Source: Comamonas terrae (GTDB lineage: Bacteria > Pseudomonadota > Gammaproteobacteria > Burkholderiales > Burkholderiaceae_C). Taken from it: a DNA stretch of 64,000 bases. The notes beneath the pieces are model-generated. The model was given only the letters and a program-made list of their open reading frames with translations. It ran no database searches and was not told where the DNA came from. Below are positions 1 to 6,445 of the stretch, piece by piece. The position numbers were made by a program, and so were the translations under genes. Position 1 is the first letter of the stretch. Every line of letters starts with the position of its first letter. The stretch is taken from positions 340,410 through 404,409 of the forward strand of contig NZ_BCNT01000005.1 of the NCBI RefSeq assembly GCF_001544075.1, in the 5' to 3' direction.

Positions 1-235
1 CGACCTGGGGCCGCGCGAGTGGACGGTGCTCGAGTACCTGCTGCTCAACGCCCCCAAGCCCGCGAGCAAGGAAAAGCTGCTGCAGGCGCTCACGGGCTGG
101 GACCGGGAGATCACGCCCAATGCTGTGGAGGTCTATGTCTCGCGCCTGCGCAGCAAGCTGGAGCCCCATGGCGTGGCGCTGCGCTCGATCCGCGGCTTTG
201 GCTACCGGCTGGAACTGATGCCGGAGGCCGCCTGA
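1..235 (+). CDS. Response regulator, C-terminal DNA-binding end (partial, cut by window edge)
   Basis: The reading frame is open from base 2 and ends in TGA at 233-235. The visible 77 residues are the winged-helix output domain of an OmpR/PhoB-type response regulator: DLGPREWTVLEYLLLN begins it, then a recognition-helix region (ITPNAVEVYVSRLRSKL) and the wing IRGFGYRLE. The receiver domain lies outside the window. A sensor kinase of the TctE type follows 178 bp downstream on the same strand, so this is probably the TctD-like partner that controls tricarboxylate or other organic-acid transport genes. That pairing is inferred from adjacency. The gap to the kinase holds a nested inverted repeat, unusual for a tight two-component operon. 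Confidence 0.85.
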   Translation, partial: DLGPREWTVLEYLLLNAPKPASKEKLLQALTGWDREITPNAVEVYVSRLRSKLEPHGVALRSIRGFGYRLELMPEAA

Positions 236-259
236 AGACAGCAAACGGCATGGTCGAAT

Positions 260-349
260 AAATGATAGCTGCCAGCGCTTGCTGCATATTGGTTTCAATG
301 GAGAAGCATGTTGAAACCAACGAATGAAAGGCGTCAGCAGCTATCTTTA
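260..349. repeat. Family-1 nested inverted repeat, copy A
   Basis: Outer arms GATAGCTGC (264-272) and GCAGCTATC (337-345) are perfect complements with further imperfect pairing around them. Inner arms TTGGTTTCAA (289-298) and TTGAAACCAA (311-320) are also perfect, with a 12-nt loop. It sits between the response regulator and the sensor kinase. Related elements lie at 5763, 13461, 26205, 34474, 47021 and 54721. Confidence 0.75.
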
Positions 350-412
350 TGTGACTGACTGGCCAGGCCATACAGAACCGGCGAACATCAAGCCTTCTCT
401 CTATTTCCGCCC

Positions 413-1912
413 ATGACCGCCAATCTGCGCTTTCGCCTGCTGGTGCTGCTGCTGGTGCCGCTGGTGCTGCTGGCGCTGATGGGGGGCTGGTTCGGCTATA
501 CCTCGGCCGACGAGGCCTCGACGCAGCATGACCAGCGGCTGATGCGGCTGCTGCCCGCGCTGGCCGATTCGGTGCTTGCGCCTTCGATTGCCGAGGGCAC
601 GCCGCCGCTGGTTTCGCTCACGCCGGCCATCGAGGATTTTCTGCGCGGGCAGGGCGACGAGGTAGGCTATGCCATTGGCGATCTGCAGGGCCATGTGGTC
701 GCGGGCGACACCTGGATCAAGTTCGACGTGCCCACCACCTCGCTGGCCGAATTCCACAGCCAGGAGCATGACGGCGTGACCTACCGCGTGGCCGTGCTCA
801 AGGCCGAGACCTATGGCGCGGGCGAACTGGTCGTCATGCTGGCCGACAGCAGCGATGTGCGCCAGCAGTGGGTGCGCCAGCTGCTCACGCATGTGCTGCT
901 GCCCAATCTGCTGCTGATCGCCGGGGCGGCCGTGGCCATCTACTGGTCCGTGAGCCGCGCCTTCAAGCCGCTGCACAAGCTCACCCAGGCCGTGGAGCGG
1001 CGCTCGCCGCGCGATCTCAGCCCCATCGACGAGCAGACCACTCCTGCCGAAGTGCGCCCGCTGGTGCGCTCCCTCAACCGGCTGTTCGCGCTGGTCAATG
1101 CCCAGGCCGAGGGGCAGCGCCGCTTCGTGGCCGACGCCGCGCACCAGCTGCGCACGCCGCTGGCGGCCCTGCAGGCCCAGGTCGAGGCCTGGGCGCTGAG
1201 CGCCGAAAGCGCCCAGCGCGCCGCCCGCCGCAAGGGCGAAAGCGAGGCACCCGTCATGCTGACGCTGGCCCAGATTGAGCAGCTGCGCGACGCCACGCGG
1301 CGCACCTCGCAGCTCGCACGCCAGCTGCTGGCCCTGTCGCGCGCCGATGCGCGCAATGCCGAAGTGCAGCCGCTGCAGCAGGTCGACCTCAAGGAGCTGT
1401 GCGAGAGCATGCTGGAGACCTTCATCGACCGTGCCTCGGCCAAGGGGCTGGATTTCGGGCTGGAGACCGAATCCGTTTCGGTCTGGGGCCATAGCTGGCT
1501 GCTGCGCGAACTGGTCTCGAACCTGGTCGAGAACGCCGTCAAGTACACGCCCGAAGGGGGCAGCGTCACCCTGCGCTGCGGCCGGCGTGCCAAGCCGCTG
1601 GGCAGCGACGATGCGGTACTGCTGGCTTCGGCGCTGTCCGGCTGGGCGTTTGTCGAAGTGGACGACGACGGCCCCGGCGTGCCCGTCGAGGAGCGCAGCC
1701 AGATCACCCAGCGTTTTTACCGCGCGCAGGGGGCAGTGGGCGAAGGCACGGGGCTGGGCCTGGCCATTGCCGATGAAATCGCCCAGCTGCACCAGGGCGT
1801 GCTCAGTTTCGACGAAGGCAGCAGCCACAGAGGGCTGCTGGTGCGGCTGGAGCTGCCAATCGAGCTTTCAGCGGATGGCAATAATGACGGCCGGGCAAAC
1901 TCCGGCCATTGA
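413..1912 (+). CDS. Sensor histidine kinase, TctE-like
   Basis: A 499-residue inner-membrane two-component kinase. Residues about 7-27 form the first membrane segment, about 30-160 a periplasmic sensor region, and about 163-187 the second membrane segment (LLPNLLLIAGAAVAIYWSV), followed by a HAMP-like linker. The dimerisation and phosphoacceptor motif VADAAHQLRTPL puts the phosphorylated histidine at His244. The ATPase domain shows the N box (LVENAVKYTP, Asn374), G1 (DDDGPGVP) and G2 (GEGTGLGLAIA). Overall architecture matches the TctE branch, which senses tricarboxylates or similar acids and phosphorylates a TctD-like regulator. The actual ligand cannot be read. Four Bug/TctC-type receptors occur later in the window, but none is adjacent. 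Confidence 0.9.
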   Translation: MTANLRFRLLVLLLVPLVLLALMGGWFGYTSADEASTQHDQRLMRLLPALADSVLAPSIAEGTPPLVSLTPAIEDFLRGQGDEVGYAIGDLQGHVVAGDTWIKFDVPTTSLAEFHSQEHDGVTYRVAVLKAETYGAGELVVMLADSSDVRQQWVRQLLTHVLLPNLLLIAGAAVAIYWSVSRAFKPLHKLTQAVERRSPRDLSPIDEQTTPAEVRPLVRSLNRLFALVNAQAEGQRRFVADAAHQLRTPLAALQAQVEAWALSAESAQRAARRKGESEAPVMLTLAQIEQLRDATRRTSQLARQLLALSRADARNAEVQPLQQVDLKELCESMLETFIDRASAKGLDFGLETESVSVWGHSWLLRELVSNLVENAVKYTPEGGSVTLRCGRRAKPLGSDDAVLLASALSGWAFVEVDDDGPGVPVEERSQITQRFYRAQGAVGEGTGLGLAIADEIAQLHQGVLSFDEGSSHRGLLVRLELPIELSADGNNDGRANSGH

Positions 1913-2083
1913 ATTCTCGGTTACGCTCGGTGGCTGGTGAGAGCGGCGGTTGCAAGCCGGCGGCGTGCACACGCGAGTAGCGCACGCTTCGTGCCCGGGC
2001 CTGGCGACCCGCCGACAGAGGGCAGCCATGCGCTTTGGGCGCCGGGGGCTGTGAGAAAATTGCTAGCAAATACTGAATCGCCT

Positions 2084-2776
2084 ATGTCTGAGTCTGAAGT
2101 CCTGTCGCCTGAGCCCCTTTCCGAAACCCATGCACAGGACACGCCTGTCGCGCCTGCCATGGCTCCGGCTCGCAAGCGCCCCAAGCCGGGCGAGCGCCGC
2201 GAGCAGATCCTGCAGGCCCTGGCCTCCATGCTGGAAAAGCCGGGCGCAGAGCGCATCACCACCGCTGCGCTGGCCGCCCATCTGGGTGTGAGCGAAGCCG
2301 CGCTGTACCGCCATTTCGCGAGCAAGGCCCAGATGTTCGAAGGCCTGATCGAATTCATCGAGCAGTCCGTGTTTGCACTGGTACAGCAGATCGTGGGCCG
2401 CGAACTGCCCGACGAGCACGGCGCCCTGGAAGGCGCGCGCAATGCCAACCGCGTGATCGCGCTGCTGCTGCAGTTCGGCGAGAAGAATCCCGGCATGGTG
2501 CGCGTCATGGTGGGCGATGCCATCGTGTTCGAGCACGAGCGCCTGCAGGCGCGCATGAACCAGTTCTTCGACCGCATCGAATCCACCCTGCGCCAGTGCC
2601 TGCGTCCGGCCGCCGGTGCGCTGGGCTCTAATGCGCCGACCGTGGAAGCCCAGATCGCCGCCAGCGTGCTGACCTCGTTCGCGCTGGGCCGCCTGCAGCG
2701 CTATGCGCGCTCGGGATTCCGCCGCCTGCCCACCGAGCACCTGGAAGCCAGCCTGGCCATGGTGATGGTGGTCTGA
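2084..2776 (+). CDS. slmA: Nucleoid occlusion factor SlmA (TetR family)
   Basis: A 230-residue TetR-fold protein. After about 35 residues rich in Glu, Pro and Ala it reads GERREQILQALASMLEKPG and then a helix-turn-helix, LAAHLGVSEAALYRHFASKAQMFEGLIEFIE. This is the diagnostic SlmA signature; the enterobacterial protein has SVGVSEAALYRHFPSK followed by LIEFIE. SlmA binds chromosomal SBS sites and antagonises FtsZ polymerisation over the nucleoid. The ATG at 2084 is chosen because the in-frame GTG at 1937 would add 49 residues without family similarity. The N-terminal extension before the DNA-binding domain is longer than in enterobacteria. A strong terminator follows at 2866. Confidence 0.88.
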   Translation: MSESEVLSPEPLSETHAQDTPVAPAMAPARKRPKPGERREQILQALASMLEKPGAERITTAALAAHLGVSEAALYRHFASKAQMFEGLIEFIEQSVFALVQQIVGRELPDEHGALEGARNANRVIALLLQFGEKNPGMVRVMVGDAIVFEHERLQARMNQFFDRIESTLRQCLRPAAGALGSNAPTVEAQIAASVLTSFALGRLQRYARSGFRRLPTEHLEASLAMVMVV

Positions 2777-2865
2777 CTTTCCGTATGGCCATGCAGCTGC
2801 GCCCGGACGGCGCCGCACGCAAATAGCGCCGCAGCAGGGTGGCCTCTCTTGAGGGGCTGGGCAAT

Positions 2866-2905
2866 GAAAAAACGCCGCAACCTTCTGGGTTGGCGGCGTT
2901 TTTTT
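2866..2905 (+). terminator. Rho-independent terminator after slmA
   Basis: An A-run and CGCCGC-AACC stem (2867-2882) pairs with GGTTGGCGGCG (2888-2898) around a TTCT loop, followed by seven T. One base is bulged. The A-run upstream would also make it work on the opposite strand. Confidence 0.85.
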
Positions 2906-3010
2906 CAGGGATAGAGGACAGGGTTGGAAGCAACGGATTGCCGCGTTGCAATTCGATTAGGTATTTTCCCTTGGTGGGGTCTGCTGCGGGCCGATTTTTG
3001 TGCAAAATAG

Positions 3011-3024
3011 AACGAACGTTCGTT
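3011..3024. promoter_or_regulatory. TetR-family operator upstream of the regulator gene
   Basis: AACGAACGTTCGTT is a perfect 14-bp palindrome lying 15 bp before the ATG of the TetR gene at 3039. Sites of the form AACGAACGTTCGTT are typical for TetR-family fatty-acid regulators. The position, overlapping the expected promoter or transcription start, suggests autorepression and control of the downstream beta-oxidation genes. No second copy is seen directly before the acyl-CoA dehydrogenase at 3967. Confidence 0.7.
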
Positions 3025-3038
3025 TTATTGGATTTTGC

Positions 3039-3878
3039 ATGGCTTCGTCATCTGTCACCCGCTCTCCGGCTACCCGTTCCAAGCGCTCCGCGCCGGGGGC
3101 GCAAGGCCCTGCGCGCATGGAGGGGGCTGTGGGGGTCGAGGCTGCCGCAAGGCCTGCGGCCAAGTCTCGCAAAGCTGCCGCATCGTTGCAAGCCTCCGGG
3201 ACTCCGCCAGAGGGTAAATCCCCGGCTGCTGCTGTAGCGGCGCCGGCCACCCGCGCCCGCTCCGCCGGCCGCGCCCTGCACAAGGGCCAGCAGACCAAGG
3301 CCACGATTGTCGAGGCCGCGCTCAATCTGGCCACGCACATCGGCCTCGAAGGCCTGTCCATCGGTGCCATCGCCGAACTCACGGGCATGAGCAAGTCGGG
3401 CGTGTTCGCCCATTTCGGCTCGCGCGAGGAGCTGCAGATTTCGGTGGTGCATGAATACCACGACCGCTTCGAGCAGGAAGTGTTCTACCCCGCAATCACC
3501 GCGCCGCGCGGCATTCCGCGTCTGCGCGCGCTGTTCGACAACTGGATGAAGCGCACCTCGATCGAGATCGATTCGGGCTGCATCTACATCAGCGGAGCCG
3601 TGGAGTTCGACGACCGCACAGGCCCCGTGCGCGATGCGCTGGTCGAATCCGTGAGCACCTGGCATGCGGCCATGCGCCGCACCATCGTGCAGAGCAAGGA
3701 GTGCGGCGACCTGCGCGCCGACGTGGACGAGAGCCAGCTGCTGTTCGAGATCCACGGCCTGATCTTGGCCCTGCACTACGAAGCCCGTTTCCTGCGCAGC
3801 GAAGGCTCGATAGAGCGCGCGCAGGCCGCTTTCAACAACATTCTGGCGCGCTATGCGCGCGAACCGTTTTCCGCCTGA
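3039..3878 (+). CDS. TetR/AcrR family transcriptional regulator of the fatty-acid cluster
   Basis: A 279-residue regulator starting at the ATG at 3039; an upstream alternative at 3000 would run through the operator. The first about 80 residues are a low-complexity Ala/Pro/Arg/Lys tract with no family match. The TetR DNA-binding domain follows (residues about 84-130: ATIVEAALNLATHIGLEGLS, then AELTGMSKSGVFAHFGSREEL). The C-terminal ligand domain resembles TetR proteins associated with acyl-CoA metabolism. A perfect palindrome sits 15 bp upstream, and an acyl-CoA dehydrogenase starts 88 bp downstream on the same strand. Together these suggest an acyl-CoA-responsive repressor; the ligand is inferred. 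Confidence 0.82.
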   Translation: MASSSVTRSPATRSKRSAPGAQGPARMEGAVGVEAAARPAAKSRKAAASLQASGTPPEGKSPAAAVAAPATRARSAGRALHKGQQTKATIVEAALNLATHIGLEGLSIGAIAELTGMSKSGVFAHFGSREELQISVVHEYHDRFEQEVFYPAITAPRGIPRLRALFDNWMKRTSIEIDSGCIYISGAVEFDDRTGPVRDALVESVSTWHAAMRRTIVQSKECGDLRADVDESQLLFEIHGLILALHYEARFLRSEGSIERAQAAFNNILARYAREPFSA

Positions 3879-3966
3879 GGCGGCGCCCGGTCTCTGAGCG
3901 GGCCGCCACGCAAGCCAGCCGGAGCCTTATCGATTCACGCACACCCATCATCACAGGAGAAGACAG

Positions 3967-5763
3967 ATGCCCAGCTACAACCCGCCTCTGCGCGACATGC
4001 AATTCCTCATGCACGAGGTGTTCAAGGTCACCGAGGCCTACCAGCAGATGCCCAAGCACGCGGATGTCGATGCCGACACCATCAACGCCGTGCTCGAGGA
4101 GGCGGGCAAGTTCGCCGCCAACGTGACCTTCCCGCTGAACATCAGCGGCGACGAGGAAGGCTGCCACCTGGACAAGACCACCCACGAGGTGACCACGCCC
4201 AAGGGCTACAAGCAGGCCTACCAGCAGTTCGTGGAGGGCGGCTGGCCCGCGCTGTCGTGTGACCCCGAGTACGGCGGCCAGGGCCTGCCCTTCGTGATGA
4301 ATTCGGCGCTGTACGAGATGCTCAACAGCGCCAACCAGGCCTGGACCATGTACCCCGGCCTGTCGCATGGCGCCTACGAGGCCCTGCATGCCCACGGCTC
4401 CGACGAGCTCAAGGCCCTGTACCTGCCCAAGCTGACCAGCGGCGAGTGGACCGGCACCATGTGCCTGACCGAGCCCCACTGCGGCACCGACCTGGGCCTG
4501 CTGCGCACCAAGGCCGAACCCCAGGCCGACGGCAGCTACAGGATCACCGGCAACAAAATCTTCATCAGCGCCGGCGAGCACGACATGGCGCCCAACATCG
4601 TGCACCTGGTGCTGGCCCGCCTGCCCGATGCGCCGGCCGGCTCCAAGGGCATCAGCCTGTTCGTGGTGCCCAAATACAAGGTCAATGCCGACGGCTCCCT
4701 GGGCGAGCGCAACACCATCTACTGCGGCGGCCTGGAGCACAAGATGGGCATCAAGTCCAACGCCACGGCCCAGATCGTGATCGAGGAGGCCGTGGGCCAC
4801 ATGGTGGGCCAGCCCAACAAGGGCCTGCAGGCCATGTTCGTGATGATGAACGCCGCGCGCCTGGGCGTGGGCAACCAGTCGCTGGGCCTGACCGAAGTGG
4901 CCTACCAGAATGCGCTGGCCTATGCCAAGGACCGCCTGCAGATGCGCAGCCTGTCGGGCGTGAAGGCCAAGGACAAGCCGGCCGACCCCATCATCGTGCA
5001 CCCCGACGTGCGCCGCATGCTGCTGACGGCCAAGGCCTATGCCGAAGGCGGCCGCGCGCTGTCCACCTTCTGCGCGCTGCTGATCGACAAGGAGCTGAAC
5101 CATCCCGACGAGAAGGTGCGCGCCGACAGCGCCGAGCTGGTCGCGCTGCTGACGCCCATCGTCAAGGCCTTCCTGACCGACAACGGATGGAGCGCGGTCA
5201 CGCAGTGCCAGCAGGTGTTCGGCGGCCATGGCTTCATCAAGGAATGGGGCATGGAGCAGTTCGTGCGCGACGCGCGCATCAACATGATCTACGAAGGCAC
5301 TAACGGCGTGCAGGCGCTGGACCTGCTGGGCCGCAAGGTGCTGGGCAACCAGGGCGCCTCGCTCAAGAAGTTCGGCAAGCTGGTGGCCCAGCTGGTCGAG
5401 GAAGAAGGCGTGAACGAGCGCATGGCCGAGTTCATCAACCCCATCGCCTACCTGGGCGAGCAGATGACCAAGTTCACGACCGAGATCGGCTTCAAGGGCA
5501 TGCAGAATCCCGACGAAGTGGGCGCCGCCTCGGTGGACTACCTGCGCGTGGCAGGCCACCTGGTGTTCGGCTACCTGTTCGCCCGCATGGCCCAGGTCGC
5601 GCTGCGCGAGATCGCCAATGGCAGCACCGATCCCTTCTACCAGGGCAAGCTGCAGACCGCGCGCTTTTATTTCGCCAAGCTGTTCCCCGAGACCGCGACG
5701 CTGATGCGCACGGCCCGCGCCGGCAGCAAGGTGCTGATGGATACCGATGCTGCTCTGGCTTGA
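3967..5763 (+). CDS. Acyl-CoA dehydrogenase, long (FadE-like, about 600 aa)
   Basis: A 598-residue flavoprotein performing the first oxidation of beta-oxidation, forming trans-2-enoyl-CoA. The middle domain has the flavin-binding stretch GTMCLTEPHCGTDLGLL. The C-terminal helical domain carries QVFGGHGFIKEWGMEQFVRD and IYEGTNGVQALDLLGRK, in which Glu443 is the expected catalytic base. An extra C-terminal domain of about 130 residues makes it longer than the usual 380-400 residues, as in the proteobacterial subfamily with an acetyl-CoA-dehydrogenase-like C-terminal domain. A good ribosome site (AGGAGA, 3955-3960) precedes the ATG. It is the first enzyme gene after the TetR regulator and is probably co-transcribed with it. 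Confidence 0.92.
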   Translation: MPSYNPPLRDMQFLMHEVFKVTEAYQQMPKHADVDADTINAVLEEAGKFAANVTFPLNISGDEEGCHLDKTTHEVTTPKGYKQAYQQFVEGGWPALSCDPEYGGQGLPFVMNSALYEMLNSANQAWTMYPGLSHGAYEALHAHGSDELKALYLPKLTSGEWTGTMCLTEPHCGTDLGLLRTKAEPQADGSYRITGNKIFISAGEHDMAPNIVHLVLARLPDAPAGSKGISLFVVPKYKVNADGSLGERNTIYCGGLEHKMGIKSNATAQIVIEEAVGHMVGQPNKGLQAMFVMMNAARLGVGNQSLGLTEVAYQNALAYAKDRLQMRSLSGVKAKDKPADPIIVHPDVRRMLLTAKAYAEGGRALSTFCALLIDKELNHPDEKVRADSAELVALLTPIVKAFLTDNGWSAVTQCQQVFGGHGFIKEWGMEQFVRDARINMIYEGTNGVQALDLLGRKVLGNQGASLKKFGKLVAQLVEEEGVNERMAEFINPIAYLGEQMTKFTTEIGFKGMQNPDEVGAASVDYLRVAGHLVFGYLFARMAQVALREIANGSTDPFYQGKLQTARFYFAKLFPETATLMRTARAGSKVLMDTDAALA

Positions 5764-5844
5764 ATAGCAGCCAGCGCACGCACTTTCTGCAATTGAAGGC
5801 TTATTTGATTGGAAAACACCATGAAGAAAGCGGTAGCAGCTCTT
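5763..5844. repeat. Family-1 nested inverted repeat, copy B (overlaps a start codon)
   Basis: The left arm AATAGCAGCCAGCGC (5763-5777) pairs at 11 of 15 positions with GCGGTAGCAGCTCTT (5830-5844). The right arm lies inside codons 4-8 of the DUF2147 gene, so the start codon at 5821 would sit inside the folded element. Confidence 0.5.
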
Positions 5845-6267
5845 TTTTGCGTAGCGGCAGCGGCGCTGGGCGCCACCTCGGCCTGGGCGCAGATGTCGCC
5901 CGTGGGCACATGGCGCAGCATTGACGACAAGACCGGCGAGGCCAAGTCCGAGATCCAGATCACGGACAACGGCGGCGTGCTCAGCGGCCACATCACCAGG
6001 CTGCTGCGCAAGGGAGCCGATCCCCAGGCCCTGTGCACCGAGTGCAGGGACGGCCTCAAGGACAAGCCCATGGTGGGCCTGCAGATCATCACCGGCGCCA
6101 AAAAGGCCGAGGGCAAGGACGTCTGGGAGGACGGCAAGATCCTCGACCCCGAAAGCGGCAAGTCCTACACCCTGCGCCTGACGCCCGTGGAAGAGGGCAA
6201 GAAGCTGGAAGTGCGCGGCTCCATCGGCCCGTTCGGCCGCACCCAGACCTGGGTGCGCGTGCAGTAA
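5821..6267 (+). CDS. DUF2147 domain-containing exported protein
   Basis: A 148-residue protein with a clear Sec signal peptide (MKKAVAALFCVAAAALGATS, cleavage after AWA at about residue 23). The mature part shows the DUF2147 pattern: GTWRSIDDKTGEAKSEIQI near the start, a CTEC pair, and GLQIITGAKK, then WEDGKILDPESGKSY. Members are small periplasmic beta-rich proteins of unknown biochemistry, repeatedly found near fatty-acid genes in Burkholderiales. The ATG at 5821 is favoured over the TTG at 5809 because it begins the signal peptide directly. Sitting between the acyl-CoA dehydrogenase and the bifunctional enzyme, it is probably in the same operon. The role is unknown. Confidence 0.85.
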   Translation: MKKAVAALFCVAAAALGATSAWAQMSPVGTWRSIDDKTGEAKSEIQITDNGGVLSGHITRLLRKGADPQALCTECRDGLKDKPMVGLQIITGAKKAEGKDVWEDGKILDPESGKSYTLRLTPVEEGKKLEVRGSIGPFGRTQTWVRVQ

Positions 6268-6278
6268 CTGAAATGAAG

Positions 6279-6410
6279 CTCCCCCTGAGTCGCTTCGCCT
6301 GGGCGGCCCCGCGCCTTTCCCCTCTCTGTACGCGCTACGCGCTAACGGAGGGGGACGCAGCCCTCACTGCGGGGCGGCCCTTGCTCGGCTGCCCTGGATT
6401 GGGGCATGCC
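6279..6410 (+). repeat. Family-2 post-stop repeat, copy 1
   Basis: Begins 12 bp after the DUF2147 stop with CCCCCTGAGTCGCTTCGCC and continues through a C-rich/G-rich hairpin (CCCCTCT...AGGGGG) to GCGGGGCGGCCCTTGCTCGGC. It points the same way as the preceding gene. It occupies most of the 178-bp gap before the next gene. Confidence 0.75.
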
Positions 6411-6445
6411 AGTTTCATGCGCAGTGAGCATTATGAAAAACTGAA

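Noticed and set aside
2028..2054. Nine-codon ATG...TGA frame (MRFGRRGL) upstream of slmA as a leader peptide
   Set aside because: Only a weak ribosome site, no overlap with the slmA start, and no repeat or attenuator nearby; chance is sufficient.
2821..2841. AAATAGCGCCGCAGCAGG as another family-1 repeat arm
   Set aside because: It has AATAGC at the start, but the following bases do not match the core and no complementary arm lies within 120 bp.
3832..5991. A 719-codon minus-strand open frame opposite the acyl-CoA dehydrogenase
   Set aside because: Antisense to an intact enzyme gene with the same shadow composition.
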